NCBI RefSeq assembly: GCF_003966915.1
Contig: NZ_AP018150.1
Coordinates: 868,001 to 932,000 of the forward strand
Length of the DNA stretch: 64,000 bases
Origin: Mycoavidus cysteinexigens
GTDB lineage: Bacteria; Pseudomonadota; Gammaproteobacteria; Burkholderiales; Burkholderiaceae
Direction of reading: 5' to 3'
Part shown: positions 38,914 through 48,899 of the stretch, piece after piece
Numbering within the stretch: position 1 is the stretch's first letter
Layout of the letters: the number at the start of each line of letters is the position of its first letter
Notes under the pieces: generated by a model
Databases searched by the model: none
What the model was told of the DNA's origin: nothing
The model's input: the letters and a program-made list of their open reading frames with translations, nothing else
Translations under genes and position numbers: made by a program

Positions 38914-41900
38914 ATGAACGTATCATCTCCGACTTTTGAAGCACAACAACCCGATCCGCGCTTGCGCGAAATCCCTTATAACTACACTTCGCTGGCGGAT
39001 CGGGAAATCGTGATCCGCTTGCTGGGCGAAGAAGCCTGGCAGGCGCTCGACGAATTACGCGGGCAACGCCGTACCGGCCGCTCCGCACGAATGCTGTATG
39101 AAGTGTTGGGGGATATTTGGGCGGTCCGGCGCAATCCTTATTTACAAGACGATTTGCTGGATAATCCAAAGCGCCGGACCCTGCTGATCAAAGCACTTAA
39201 CCACCGCTTAGCTGAAATCGAAAAGCGGCGTCACCTTGATTTAGATGCGAGCGTTGATGAGGCGAGCCATATGCGCGCGGCTCGTGTGCAGCAATTACTC
39301 GTCGCCGCGCATGAAGCGGTGGCAGCCTTTAGCGCTGAATTTGAGCGCATCCGCGTGCTGCGCCGGCGCACGCTGAAAGTGCTGAGCCGTTATACGCAAA
39401 AAGATAATGTGAAATTCGATGGCCTCTCGCGGGTCTCACACGTGACTGACGCAACCGATTGGCGGATTGAATTTCCGTTTGTTGTGCTTACCCCGGATCA
39501 TGAGTCTGAAACGGCTGGTTTAGTTAAAGGCTGCATAGAACTCGGGTTGACGGTGATTCCGCGTGGCGGCGGTACCGGCTATACCGGCGGTGCTGTGCCG
39601 CTAACGCCCTGGTCGGCGGTTCTAAACACAGAAAAACTGGAGCAACTTGGCGCGGTTGAATTGATTGAGTTGCCAGGCCATACAAGAGTGTGTCAGGCGG
39701 CTACGATCGCGACCGGAGCGGGGGTGGTGACGCGGCGCGTGACTGAGGCGGCTGAGCAAGCCGGTTATGTCTTTGCGGTTGATCCTACGTCGCTCGATGC
39801 ATCTTGCATTGGTGGCAATATCGCCATGAACGCAGGGGGCAAAAAAGCGGTTTTGTGGGGCACGGCGCTGGATAATCTGATCTGGTGGCGGATGGTCGAT
39901 CCCGATGGCAATTGGCTTGAAGTGACGCGCCTTGAGCATCATCAGGGTAAAATTCATGAAGCGCCGCTGGCGCGCTTTGAGTTGAAATGGTTCGATGGTA
40001 AACGCGCGCCAGGCGCAGCGTTGCTGCGCACCGAGTCACTGGTGATAGAGGGCTGGCGTTTTCGTAAAGAAGGGTTGGGTAAAGACGTCACAGATAAATT
40101 TCTAGCTGGTTTGCCGGGCGTGCAAAAAGAAGGGTGTGATGGGCTAATTACAAGTGCGCGTTGGCTATTGCATAAAATGCCCGCACATATCCGCACCGTT
40201 TGCCTAGAGTTTTTTGGGCCGGCGCGCGATGCGATTCCAGGCATTGTTGAGATTAAGCAATACTTATTTGAAGCCTCGCAAGCAGGCCGTGCGACCTTGG
40301 CCGGTCTTGAGCATTTGGATCAACGCTATCTGCGCGCAGTGGGGTATGCGGCTAAATCGAAACAGCAGGGCGCGCATGCTAGCTTGCCCAAAATGGTGCT
40401 GATTGGCGATATTGTTGGCGACGATGCAGACGCAGTGGCTACGGCAACCTCTGAGGTGGTGCGTATCGCCAATAGCAAAAATGGCGAAGGCTTTGTGGCC
40501 GTAAGTGCCGAAGCGCGTAAGCGTTTTTGGCTGGATCGCTCGCGCACAGCCGCGATTGCGAAGCATACCAATGCGTTTAAAATCAATGAAGATGTCGTGA
40601 TTCCACTCCATCGCATGGGTGAATATACGGATCATATCGATCAGATTAATATTGAGCTGTCCCTCAAAAATAAGCTGCAGCTAGTGATTGAGCTGGAAAC
40701 TTTTTTTAAGAGCAAGGCTCTGCCACTCGGCAAGCGCGACGAAACCGATGAAACTCCAAATGCTGAATGGCTTGACGGCCGACTCCAGCAGGTTCTCGAT
40801 GTGCTGGCCCAGGTACGCGCGCGCTGGGAATATGTGCGCGCAGAACTCACTACGCCATTGGCGAGCATCTATCGCCCATTGCTGCAACTTGGCTATGCGC
40901 CGCTGGAGTCTGTCTTTGAGCAACGCCTAAGCGCTCAGCCGCAGGCCAGCCTGTTCGATATAGTGCAAGACTATACGATCCGAATTTCATGGAAAAATGA
41001 AATTCTTCAGCCATTGCAACAGATTTTGCATGGTGGTGAATTTAAGCCAATGCTCGATGAGGTACAGGCGCTTCACCAGCGGGTACTGCGTGGGCGGCTT
41101 TTTATCGCACTGCATATGCATGCCGGCGATGGTAATGTGCATACCAATATTCCGGTCAATTCAGACAATTATGAGATGCTGCAAGACGCGCATCAGGCCG
41201 TGGCGCGCATTATGCAGCTTGCCCGTTCGCTTGATGGCGTGATTTCTGGCGAGCACGGCATTGGCATCACTAAGCTTGAGTTCTTAAGCGAGTCGGAACT
41301 GGCTGACTTCCGTGCGTATAAGCGGCGGGTCGATCCTAATGGGCATTTTAATCAAGGGAAATTGCTTGAAAATGCAGATTTGCGTTATGCATATACGCCT
41401 AGTTTTGGGCTGATGGGCTATGAATCGCTCTTAATGCAGCAATCTGATATTGGTGCGATTGCCGACAGTATTAAAGACTGTTTGCGCTGTGGCAAATGTA
41501 AGCCGGTCTGCGCCACCCATGTGCCGCGCGCGAATCTATTATATAGCCCGCGTAATAAAATTCTGGCGACTTCGCTATTGATTGAGGCTTTCTTATATGA
41601 AGAGCAGACGCGCCGCGGCATATCTTTAAAGCATTGGGACGAATTTAACGATGTGGCTGATCATTGCACGGTGTGCCATAAATGTTTGTCGCCCTGTCCA
41701 GTCAAGATTGATTTTGGCGATGTGTCGATGAATATGCGCAATTTATTGCGCAAAATGGGGAAGAAAAAATTTAATCCAGGAACTGCGGCCAGTTTATTTT
41801 TTCTGAATGCAACCGCCCCGCAAACCATTCGCCTAGCTCGTCAGGCAATGATTGGCTGGGGCTATAAAATGCAACGGCTAGGTCACACCGTACTGAAAAA

Positions 41901-42894
41901 ATTTGCCAAAAAGCAAACCGCGCGGCCCCCTACGACTGTGGGTAGGGCTAAGATTGTGGAGCAAGTAATTCACTTTGTTAACAAGAAAATGCCGGGTAAT
42001 TTGCCGAAAAAAACCGCGCGCGCGTTGCTTGACATTGAAGACAATAAAATTGTGCCGATCATTCGTAATCCGCACACTACGACGGTCGATTCAGATGCGG
42101 TGTTTTATTTTCCCGGTTGTGGCTCGGAGCGGCTTTTTTCGCAAGTAGGGCTGGCGACGCAAGCGATGTTATGGCATGTGGGAGTGCAAACCGTACTGCC
42201 CCCGGGTTATTTGTGCTGTGGCTATCCGCAACGCGGCGCTGGGCAAGAGGACAAGGCGGAGAAAATTGTCACGGATAACCGTGTGCTCTTTCACCGCGTG
42301 GCGAATACCCTGAATTACTTGGATATTAAGACCGTGGTGGTCTCATGTGGAACCTGCTATGACCAGCTAGCCGGCTATGCCTTCGACAAAATTTTCCCAG
42401 GTTGCCGCTTAATTGATATTCATGAATTTCTGCTCGAAAAAGGGGTGAAACTGGAAGGTGTAACGGGGGTACGCTATATGTACCATGATCCTTGCCATAC
42501 ACCGATTAAAACCATGAATCCAACGCAACTGGTCAATCAGTTAATGGGCACCGAAGCAGGTCCACGCCAAATTGAAAAAAGCGACCGTTGTTGCGGTGAG
42601 GCGGGTACCTTTGCGATTACGCGCCCGGATATATCGACACAAGTACGTTTTCGGAAAGAGGAAGAACTTAAGAAAGGCGCAGCGCGCGTGCGCGAGGATG
42701 GTTTTGCTGGCGCAGTTAAGGTTTTAACCAGCTGCCCATCTTGCTTGCAAGGTTTAGCGCGCTATCATGACGATGCTAACATTGAGGCAGATTATATTGT
42801 GGTTGAAATGGCGCGCCACCTGCTAGGTGAAAATTGGTTGCCCGATTATGTGAAGCAGGCCAATGCCGGAGGGATTGAACGGGTGCTCGTATGA
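38914..42894 (+). CDS. Giant FAD-linked oxidase / Fe-S oxidoreductase (DUF3683 family)
   Basis: 1326 aa, the fused glycolate/D-lactate-oxidase-like enzyme common in Burkholderia. Order: DUF3683 N-terminus, FAD-binding [21 protein letters not shown]-oxidase C-terminal region ([24 protein letters not shown]), two 4Fe-4S motifs ([32 protein letters not shown]), and two CCG domains ([16 protein letters not shown]). Probably oxidises a 2-hydroxy acid and feeds electrons to the respiratory chain; the substrate cannot be read from the sequence. Ends with a 4-base overlap into the HIT gene. Confidence 0.9.
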   Translation: MNVSSPTFEAQQPDPRLREIPYNYTSLADREIVIRLLGEEAWQALDELRGQRRTGRSARMLYEVLGDIWAVRRNPYLQDDLLDNPKRRTLLIKALNHRLAEIEKRRHLDLDASVDEASHMRAARVQQLLVAAHEAVAAFSAEFERIRVLRRRTLKVLSRYTQKDNVKFDGLSRVSHVTDATDWRIEFPFVVLTPDHESETAGLVKGCIELGLTVIPRGGGTGYTGGAVPLTPWSAVLNTEKLEQLGAVELIELPGHTRVCQAATIATGAGVVTRRVTEAAEQAGYVFAVDPTSLDASCIGGNIAMNAGGKKAVLWGTALDNLIWWRMVDPDGNWLEVTRLEHHQGKIHEAPLARFELKWFDGKRAPGAALLRTESLVIEGWRFRKEGLGKDVTDKFLAGLPGVQKEGCDGLITSARWLLHKMPAHIRTVCLEFFGPARDAIPGIVEIKQYLFEASQAGRATLAGLEHLDQRYLRAVGYAAKSKQQGAHASLPKMVLIGDIVGDDADAVATATSEVVRIANSKNGEGFVAVSAEARKRFWLDRSRTAAIAKHTNAFKINEDVVIPLHRMGEYTDHIDQINIELSLKNKLQLVIELETFFKSKALPLGKRDETDETPNAEWLDGRLQQVLDVLAQVRARWEYVRAELTTPLASIYRPLLQLGYAPLESVFEQRLSAQPQASLFDIVQDYTIRISWKNEILQPLQQILHGGEFKPMLDEVQALHQRVLRGRLFIALHMHAGDGNVHTNIPVNSDNYEMLQDAHQAVARIMQLARSLDGVISGEHGIGITKLEFLSESELADFRAYKRRVDPNGHFNQGKLLENADLRYAYTPSFGLMGYESLLMQQSDIGAIADSIKDCLRCGKCKPVCATHVPRANLLYSPRNKILATSLLIEAFLYEEQTRRGISLKHWDEFNDVADHCTVCHKCLSPCPVKIDFGDVSMNMRNLLRKMGKKKFNPGTAASLFFLNATAPQTIRLARQAMIGWGYKMQRLGHTVLKKFAKKQTARPPTTVGRAKIVEQVIHFVNKKMPGNLPKKTARALLDIEDNKIVPIIRNPHTTTVDSDAVFYFPGCGSERLFSQVGLATQAMLWHVGVQTVLPPGYLCCGYPQRGAGQEDKAEKIVTDNRVLFHRVANTLNYLDIKTVVVSCGTCYDQLAGYAFDKIFPGCRLIDIHEFLLEKGVKLEGVTGVRYMYHDPCHTPIKTMNPTQLVNQLMGTEAGPRQIEKSDRCCGEAGTFAITRPDISTQVRFRKEEELKKGAARVREDGFAGAVKVLTSCPSCLQGLARYHDDANIEADYIVVEMARHLLGENWLPDYVKQANAGGIERVLV

Positions 42895-43340
42895 CACACT
42901 GCGTGTTATGCGAAACCACCGGAGGCGAGTTACTTTGGCGTGACGATAAAGTGCGCGTGGTGGCTGTCGATGAAACCGATTATCCAGGGTTTTGTCGGGT
43001 TATCTGGAATCCTCATATGACTGAGTTTTCGGAGCTTGAAGCTGGGGCGCGGGAATATTTAATCGAGATTGTCGCTCAAGTTGAGCGGATTATCCGGCAG
43101 GTGATGCAGCCCGTAAAAATGAACCTGGCGAGCCTTGGCAATCAAGTGCCGCATTTGCATTGGCACCTGATTCCGCGCTATGCTGATGACGCCCATTTCC
43201 CAGCGCCGATCTGGGGACCGCGCGCGCGTACCACCGCTGAAGCGGTTTTACAGCTACGCCGCAGCCACGCGCTGGGATTGCGAGAAGCCATCATAAGCGG
43301 CCTTGCACATCAGCCGCACCTCACTGATGATTTATTATAA
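42891..43340 (+). CDS. HIT-family (histidine triad) hydrolase
   Basis: 149 aa with the triad [10 protein letters not shown] and the family start [16 protein letters not shown]. Nucleotidyl hydrolase or transferase of the FHIT/HINT superfamily; the substrate is unknown. The ATG overlaps the stop of the oxidoreductase gene. In Burkholderia a DUF971 gene usually separates this gene from ubiE; here only 12 bases do. Confidence 0.9.
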   Translation: MTHCVLCETTGGELLWRDDKVRVVAVDETDYPGFCRVIWNPHMTEFSELEAGAREYLIEIVAQVERIIRQVMQPVKMNLASLGNQVPHLHWHLIPRYADDAHFPAPIWGPRARTTAEAVLQLRRSHALGLREAIISGLAHQPHLTDDLL

Positions 43341-43352
43341 AAGGTTGATCTA

Positions 43353-44093
43353 ATGAGTAAAACGCACTTTGGCTTTCAGACGGTTGCTGAAAACGAGAAG
43401 GCGCGCAAAGTGGCGAATGTATTTGATTCGGTTGCCGCAAAATACGATTTAATGAATGATTTAATGTCGGTTGGCCTACATCGAGCATGGAAAGTATTCG
43501 CTGTTGCGCAAGCCGGCGTACGGCCAGGTTTTAAGGTGCTTGACTTGGCTAGCGGCACTGGAGATTTGGCTAAAACGTTCGCTAAACAAGTGGGCGACCT
43601 GAATCAAGGTGGCGAGGTTTGGCTCACTGATATTAATGCATCGATGTTGCGCGTGGGCCGTGACCGCTTGCTCGACCAAGGCTTGATCATGCCCACGCTA
43701 TTATGCGATGCGGAGCGAATTCCGTTTCCTACGCACTATTTTGATGTGGTGACAGTGGCTTTTGGTTTGCGTAATATGACGCATAAAGAGGCGGCTCTTG
43801 CCGAAATGCGGCGCGTGCTCAAACCAGGTGGCAAATTATTAGTGCTTGAATTCTCAAAGATCTGGGCGCCCTTGGCTAAGCTGTATGACTTTTATTCATT
43901 TAAAGTATTGCCATGGCTTGGCCAAAAGGTGGCACATGATGCGCAAAGCTACCGCTATCTAGCTGAATCGATCCGCATGCACCCGGATCAAAACGCTTTG
44001 CAGGCAATGATGGAACAAGCGGGTTTTGATCGGGTCAATTATCATAATTTGGCGGCAGGGGCGGTTGCCCTGCATATTGGCATAAAATATTAA
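43353..44093 (+). CDS. ubiE: Ubiquinone biosynthesis C-methyltransferase UbiE
   Basis: SAM-dependent methyltransferase of ubiquinone synthesis. 246 aa: start [24 protein letters not shown] motif [16 protein letters not shown], family signature [17 protein letters not shown], and [24 protein letters not shown]. Intact. Followed by a Tim44-domain gene; ubiJ and ubiB, which commonly follow in Burkholderia, are not in this window. Confidence 0.96.
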   Translation: MSKTHFGFQTVAENEKARKVANVFDSVAAKYDLMNDLMSVGLHRAWKVFAVAQAGVRPGFKVLDLASGTGDLAKTFAKQVGDLNQGGEVWLTDINASMLRVGRDRLLDQGLIMPTLLCDAERIPFPTHYFDVVTVAFGLRNMTHKEAALAEMRRVLKPGGKLLVLEFSKIWAPLAKLYDFYSFKVLPWLGQKVAHDAQSYRYLAESIRMHPDQNALQAMMEQAGFDRVNYHNLAAGAVALHIGIKY

Positions 44094-44115
44094 TTTTCTA
44101 AGTGAGGTCTCTCTA

Positions 44116-45159
44116 ATGTTTTCTTTATCAGCTATACAGTTTGCTGATTTTTCTCTAGGTTCATTAACTCGTGCTGGCCGAAATTTCCTGACGTTGCGGA
44201 TCGGCAGGCTGAGTTTAAAGCGCTTAGTTGTACTGATGCTAGCCAGTGCGCTCGCGCTGGGACTGACGCTGCAAGAGGCTGAGGCAAAACGCCTGGGCGG
44301 CGGCCGTAGCAGCGGCCGCCAAGCGCAGATGTTCCAGCAGCGGCAGCAAGCTGCTCCTAGCCCGCGCCCAAGCCAAGCTAATGCGGCGGCACAGCCTACG
44401 CGTAATCGCTGGCTAGGTCCGTTAGCGGGGATTGCGGCAGGACTTGGGATTGGCGCTCTTCTGTCTCACCTAGGTTTAGGCGGAGCGTTAGGCGGCATAC
44501 TTTCTAATCTCATTATCATTGGCGGAATTGCGCTACTGGGCTATTGGTTGTTGCGTTGGTTTGCAGCCCGCCGGGCGCGTCATGGCGCAGCGGCTGCACC
44601 TGCGTTTATGCGTGGCGCGCATGAGTCCGCCATGGCTGCAAACGCTGGGTCAAATTTCGATATGCGCACGGGTTTTGCACAAGAGCCAAGAGGCATGGCA
44701 TCGCAATTTAGCGGCGGCATGGCTGCTGCGGATACCGCATTGCAGCCCGTCAATGCTGTGCCAGCTCATTTTGATACGGCGCTTTTTTTGCGTAACGCCA
44801 AAGTTCTGTTCGTTCGCCTACAGGCCGCTTGGGATGCAGGCGATGCGGCTGATATTCGCGAGTTCACAACGCCGGCCATGTTTGCTGAGATCAAACTTGA
44901 TCTCTCTGAGCGTGGCACCATGTTGAATCAAACTGAAGTCGTGCAGCTTGAAGCCGCGCTAATTGGTGTTGCCGAGCAAGCAGACGAAATTTTAGCGAGC
45001 GTGCAATTCTCTGGCTTGATTCGGGAAGAGCAGGGGGCCAGCGCCCAGCCGTTTTCTGAAAAATGGAATCTCACTAAACGGACACAAGGTCACGAAGGTT
45101 GGTTGCTGGCTGGCATTGAGCAAGACCCTTCACCTAGTGGCGCGCAATGGCTTTCGTAG
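44116..45159 (+). CDS. Tim44-domain membrane protein
   Basis: 347 aa. Signal or anchor at residues ~35-60 (LVVLMLASALALGLTLQEAEA), then GGGRSSGRQAQMFQQRQQAAP, then a hydrophobic Gly-rich segment (AGIAAGLGIGALLSHLGLGG and a second helix). The C-terminal Tim44-like domain (FLRNAKVLFVRLQAAWDAGDAADIREFTTPAMFAEI) completes it. Typical of the Burkholderia protein found after ubiE. Role in the bacterium unclear; probably an inner-membrane protein with a soluble binding domain. A terminator follows. Confidence 0.88.
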   Translation: MFSLSAIQFADFSLGSLTRAGRNFLTLRIGRLSLKRLVVLMLASALALGLTLQEAEAKRLGGGRSSGRQAQMFQQRQQAAPSPRPSQANAAAQPTRNRWLGPLAGIAAGLGIGALLSHLGLGGALGGILSNLIIIGGIALLGYWLLRWFAARRARHGAAAAPAFMRGAHESAMAANAGSNFDMRTGFAQEPRGMASQFSGGMAAADTALQPVNAVPAHFDTALFLRNAKVLFVRLQAAWDAGDAADIREFTTPAMFAEIKLDLSERGTMLNQTEVVQLEAALIGVAEQADEILASVQFSGLIREEQGASAQPFSEKWNLTKRTQGHEGWLLAGIEQDPSPSGAQWLS

Positions 45160-45188
45160 TGCGTTTGATCTAACTAAAATGTTTTTGG

Positions 45189-45210
45189 GGCGCCTCTTGT
45201 AGGCGCCTTT
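45189..45210 (+). terminator. Terminator after the Tim44-domain gene
   Basis: GGCGCCT and AGGCGCC form a 7-bp stem with a 5-base loop, followed by TTTTATTTT. Confidence 0.85.
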
Positions 45211-45606
45211 TATTTTGCGCTCCATTCAGCATGCGCTTTAAGCAGCTTTTCGCTTTGCAGTTCTTCCCTTTATTCCCCAATAAGTAATCTAGCGCACCTT
45301 ATACCGGCTGATTTAATCCAATAGCCTCTCCATTTGCCTAAAATCGTTTTGCTGCGCTCTAGGCGAGCACTACTTTATCCAAAACCACCCGCACTTTGAG
45401 TATTTTTGAAGCTTGCTAAAAAGTTGATGAGAATCCCCGAAAAAGCTTTACCTAAGCTCTAATCAGTACGAGCAGTAAGTGAAATGCCAGCCCCATTTTT
45501 ACGTAGTGCAATGCTGGGCAAGCGCCAGTTCTTGGCTGCGTAACAGGTATTTTGGTGGTGTTGTGTAGGGGACGCACAGCAGCTTCTTTTTTACGGTGGC
45601 TTTGAA
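45211..45606. other. Intergenic region upstream of sctC
   Basis: About 400 bases with no gene, no TTCG-N16-TTCG element and no tRNA seen. The sctC promoter must lie here but is not recognisable. Confidence 0.5.
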
Positions 45607-47367
45607 ATGAAATTTTTTGGCGCAATATTAATAGCTGCCGTACTTGCTACGGCTGGGCTGCCGGCTAAAGCGGCGCAAGTCCATTGGAAAACTCCCCGTA
45701 TTCAATATGCGGTTGAAGGTAAACCCTTAAAAGAAGTTCTGCGTGATTTTACTGCGAGTCAAGGCATTGCAGCATCGATTGCTTCTGGGGTCGAAGGGTC
45801 AGTCAGCGGCAAATTCAGCATGTCGCCGCAAGCGTTTTTAGAGACGCTGGCTTTAACTTTTGGTTTTGTTTGGTACTACGATGGCTCATTGCTGGAAATT
45901 GCACCGGCCAGTGATGTGCAAAGCACCATTCTTTCTTTCAAATATTCAAGCATGGACGATCTGCGCATGACGTTAGATAGGCTGGCGCTTTCTGATAAGC
46001 GCTTTCCGATTGTCTATGACGATATGCAACATACGGCGATTGTCAGTGGGCCGCCGCATTATTTGCAATTGGTGTCAAACGTTGCGCGTGGCTTAGAAGT
46101 GAATGCGAGTCGGCTAGTTGGCACGCAAATTCGTATTTTTAAATTACGTCATGCTTGGGCCTCTGACCATGACGTTCAAATCAGTGGTCAGAAAGTCAGC
46201 GTGACAGGGGTGGCAAATGTGCTGAATAGTTTGTTTAATAACAATCCAGATAGCGCAGGTTCGCAAACAAACGTTACCCAAAACCTCAATAAAGTTGCTC
46301 CAATGGCTGATGTGAGCGGCGCTACGGGCGGTCCTTTGATGCCTCCCTTGCCGGCTGGCTTTAAAGGAGGAAGTTTAGGCGAAGGGGGTTCACTTGGTGC
46401 GCAAATGAGCGCTTTCTTGGGCGTCCAAAGTCCAGGGGCGCAAAATAATGGGAATTCATCTAAAGGACAAACCACTGGCGCGGATGGCGAGACCAATTCT
46501 GGGTTGCCGATTATACGGGCAGACGCCCGCACCAACTCGGTGCTGGTGCGAGATTTACCGGGTCGTATGGAGCAATACGCAGAATTGATTGAGAAACTTG
46601 ACGTGAAACCCAAATTAATTGAAATCCAGGCCAATATTATTGAAGTTGATGATAACGCCTTGGAGCAATTAGGGATTGATTGGCGCGTCCATAGCGGCCG
46701 TGTTGATATTCAAACCGGTAATGGAAAAACCGAGCAAACCACCTTTAATAATGCGCTTAATCCAAATTTTGGCACGACTGCAATTGGCACTGGGCAAGGT
46801 TCTGTTAATGCTTCTCCCACGGGTTTATCGATGACGACGTTATTAGGTGATTCGGGCCGCTTCTTGCTGGCGCGTATTAATGCGCTTGAGCAGAACAATC
46901 AAGCGAAGATCGAAGCCAGCCCTAAAGTGACGACTTTGGATAATGTGGAAGCTGTGATGGATAGTCAACAACAAATCCATGTGCGAGTGCAGGGTTATAC
47001 AGCAGGCCAACTGTATAGCATCTCAACCGGCGTCTCGTTGCGCGTATTGCCAATGGTGGTAGAAAACGGCGATAAAACGCAGATCAAGCTTGAAGTCAGC
47101 ATTGAAGATGGGCAGTTTTCTCGTACCCAAACAGTGGATTCGATTCCCATGGTGGCGACGACCAGGATTAATACCCAAGCCTTTATCGGGCATGGTCAGA
47201 GCTTGTTAATTGCGGGTTATCGGAACCAACAGACTGGGGATAATATCTCAGGCATTCCACTACTATCAAAGATTCCGTTGATCGGCGGCCTATTCCGCTA
47301 TCGAGATACGAGCAATACGCGCCGTGAACAGTTGTTCCTACTTACTCCACGGATTATTGAACTATAA
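45607..47367 (+). CDS. sctC: T3SS outer-membrane secretin SctC
   Basis: 586 aa. Sec signal peptide (MKFFGAILIAAVLATAGLPAKA), periplasmic N0/N1-type domains (IQYAVEGKPLKEVLRDFTASQ), a Gly/Asn-rich linker, and the secretin core (VEAVMDSQQQIHVRVQGY, then STGVSLRVLPMVVENGDKTQIKL and LLIAGYRNQQTGDNISGIPLLSKIPLIGGLF). Ends LFLLTPRIIEL, the secretin signature. It stands alone, 11 kb from sctU, next to a housekeeping operon, with its own terminator. In Xanthomonas and Ralstonia hrcC is part of the hrp cluster. Confidence 0.93.
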   Translation: MKFFGAILIAAVLATAGLPAKAAQVHWKTPRIQYAVEGKPLKEVLRDFTASQGIAASIASGVEGSVSGKFSMSPQAFLETLALTFGFVWYYDGSLLEIAPASDVQSTILSFKYSSMDDLRMTLDRLALSDKRFPIVYDDMQHTAIVSGPPHYLQLVSNVARGLEVNASRLVGTQIRIFKLRHAWASDHDVQISGQKVSVTGVANVLNSLFNNNPDSAGSQTNVTQNLNKVAPMADVSGATGGPLMPPLPAGFKGGSLGEGGSLGAQMSAFLGVQSPGAQNNGNSSKGQTTGADGETNSGLPIIRADARTNSVLVRDLPGRMEQYAELIEKLDVKPKLIEIQANIIEVDDNALEQLGIDWRVHSGRVDIQTGNGKTEQTTFNNALNPNFGTTAIGTGQGSVNASPTGLSMTTLLGDSGRFLLARINALEQNNQAKIEASPKVTTLDNVEAVMDSQQQIHVRVQGYTAGQLYSISTGVSLRVLPMVVENGDKTQIKLEVSIEDGQFSRTQTVDSIPMVATTRINTQAFIGHGQSLLIAGYRNQQTGDNISGIPLLSKIPLIGGLFRYRDTSNTRREQLFLLTPRIIEL

Positions 47368-47389
47368 ATCGATTGCGACACATCGTAAA

Positions 47390-47420
47390 AAGGCCGTGGA
47401 AATTCTGCGGCCTTCTTTTT
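47390..47420 (+). terminator. Terminator of sctC
   Basis: AAGGCCG and CGGCCTT form a 7-bp stem with an 11-base loop, then CTTTTT. Confidence 0.85.
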
Positions 47421-47448
47421 AAAAGTTGGCAAAATTGGGAGCGCTGAA

Positions 47449-47898
47449 ATGAACGATTTTCTTGCCCACCGAATCGTAAGAAAAATAGTCTTTGTTGGAT
47501 TTGTTCTACTAAACTCTAAGGCCGGTGCGGTAGCGCCAGGATGGGAGTCGACTGCCATCGCGTTACCGAGTAATGCCGCCCAATCGATGATAATTAGCTG
47601 GGACTCAAGGGCAGATGATCGCCGCTATGAGCAACGGCGCTATGAACAACAGCGTTATGAGCAACAGCGCTACGAACAACAGCGTTATGAGCGGCGGCGC
47701 GCTGAGCGTCTCTACGACGAGAAGAGATCGCAAACGCAACGCGATGCAGCGCAGCGTTCTAATGAAAAGCGCGCCGCTGAGCGGCGGCAAAATGCTCAAT
47801 GCCTGAATCAACCCTACTGGGATGGACAGCAGTGGTATGCGCAGACGCCGGAAGCATTGTGTCCAGGGACAAGTTATGATGCTGGGGGTGGATACTAG
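47449..47898 (+). CDS. Exported Arg/Gln-rich protein with RYEQQ repeats, unknown
   Basis: 149 aa. N-terminal hydrophobic export signal (KIVFVGFVLLNSKAGAVA). A tandem RYEQQ/RYEQR repeat (five copies, 15-base units, 47623-47697) leads into a highly basic helical segment. The C-terminus (CLNQPYWDGQQWYAQTPEAL, then CPGTSY) has two Cys that could pair. GGGAG lies upstream of the ATG. It sits between sctC and the YcaO pair; a link to either is not shown. Not a convincing azoline precursor, since the core lacks a Cys/Ser/Thr cluster. Confidence 0.6.
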   Translation: MNDFLAHRIVRKIVFVGFVLLNSKAGAVAPGWESTAIALPSNAAQSMIISWDSRADDRRYEQRRYEQQRYEQQRYEQQRYERRRAERLYDEKRSQTQRDAAQRSNEKRAAERRQNAQCLNQPYWDGQQWYAQTPEALCPGTSYDAGGGY

Positions 47899-47936
47899 CC
47901 ATAATAAATTGTCCAAACATAAAAAGAGTAGGTGCG

Positions 47937-48899
47937 TTGGCCCAATATGATCCTTTGAGACGATTTCTTATGCGACCTAAAATCCACCCAGCGTTGCGGA
48001 TTTACCGAGATGAGAGTGGTAATCTACTTGTTCGAGGGCCAGCTAGCACGCTTAAACTGGAGGACAATTTAGGTGAAATTGCCAGATTTATTCATCGATG
48101 TGACGGTCAGCAGGAATGCCATGTCATTTTTCAGGATTTTTCTGAAGCTGAGCAATTTCGTATTGAAAAAGCAATTTCGCGTTTGCAGGCAGAAAAATTT
48201 TTATTAGATGCCGAAACCGTAGATCCCGAGCGCCATGATTTGCTGTACGACTGTTTGGAGGCAGCAGTAGAGTTTGAGCAAAATGTTAAGTTATTTGAAG
48301 TTTATGTATATGGCGCTGGTGAGATCGCGGAGCACGCTATTGACGCGTTGCACGAATTGGGCTTGCGGGCTACGCAAGCCAACCCAGATCATTTGACTGA
48401 ATCTTCGTGCAATCAGCATAGCATTGCGCTGACTTGCAGTGACTATCCCGCTGCCGATTTTTTCTTAAAGATGAACCGCTTAGCGATTCAGGCAAAGTTG
48501 CCGCAGACTTTCGCCATGCTTGACCAGTCTTTACTGCGCATAGGACCGTTGACAATACCTGCAGAAAGCGCATGTTATGGTTGCTTGGAAGATCGTTATA
48601 TTGCGCAAGCAAGTCATCCTGAAGAAATGCGCTTATTTCACTTATCAGCTCCTATTTGGCCTAACGTGCCCCGCTTAAGTAAGCTGAGTGCGCCTACTGC
48701 AGCGCATCTAGCAGCCTTACAAGTCGCTCGGTTTGCGCAGCGACGCAAGAGCTCTGCGCTAGCTGGCGAAGTGATTGAACTTGATTTGCTGACGCTGCAA
48801 TTTAGTCGCGGGCAGGTCCTTAAATCGCCTGCTTGCACCCTCTGTAGCGATATGCGCGCGGTGCGTTCGTTGGCCTCTTTGCGAGCGGGTTTACGGTGA
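47937..48899 (+). CDS. E1-like leader-peptide-binding partner of a YcaO cyclodehydratase (TOMM)
   Basis: 320 aa. N-terminal winged-helix, RRE-like part (RIYRDESGNLLVRGPASTLKL, then IARFIHRCDGQQ) and a degenerate ThiF/E1 fold. The hallmark GPLTIPAESACYGCLEDRY and a second Cys pair (SPACTLCSDM) form the probable zinc site of TOMM 'C' proteins. These bind the leader of a precursor peptide and present it to YcaO for azoline formation. The start is a TTG at 47937 (ATG-less N-terminus); an in-frame ATG at residue 12 is the alternative. Overlaps ycaO by 4 bases, so an obligate pair. Confidence 0.8.
   Translation: MAQYDPLRRFLMRPKIHPALRIYRDESGNLLVRGPASTLKLEDNLGEIARFIHRCDGQQECHVIFQDFSEAEQFRIEKAISRLQAEKFLLDAETVDPERHDLLYDCLEAAVEFEQNVKLFEVYVYGAGEIAEHAIDALHELGLRATQANPDHLTESSCNQHSIALTCSDYPAADFFLKMNRLAIQAKLPQTFAMLDQSLLRIGPLTIPAESACYGCLEDRYIAQASHPEEMRLFHLSAPIWPNVPRLSKLSAPTAAHLAALQVARFAQRRKSSALAGEVIELDLLTLQFSRGQVLKSPACTLCSDMRAVRSLASLRAGLR

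Noticed and set aside
47449-47898. RYEQQ protein as the TOMM precursor
   Set aside because: It has a Sec signal instead of a TOMM leader, and its C-terminus lacks a Cys/Ser/Thr-rich core. Kept only as a remote possibility.
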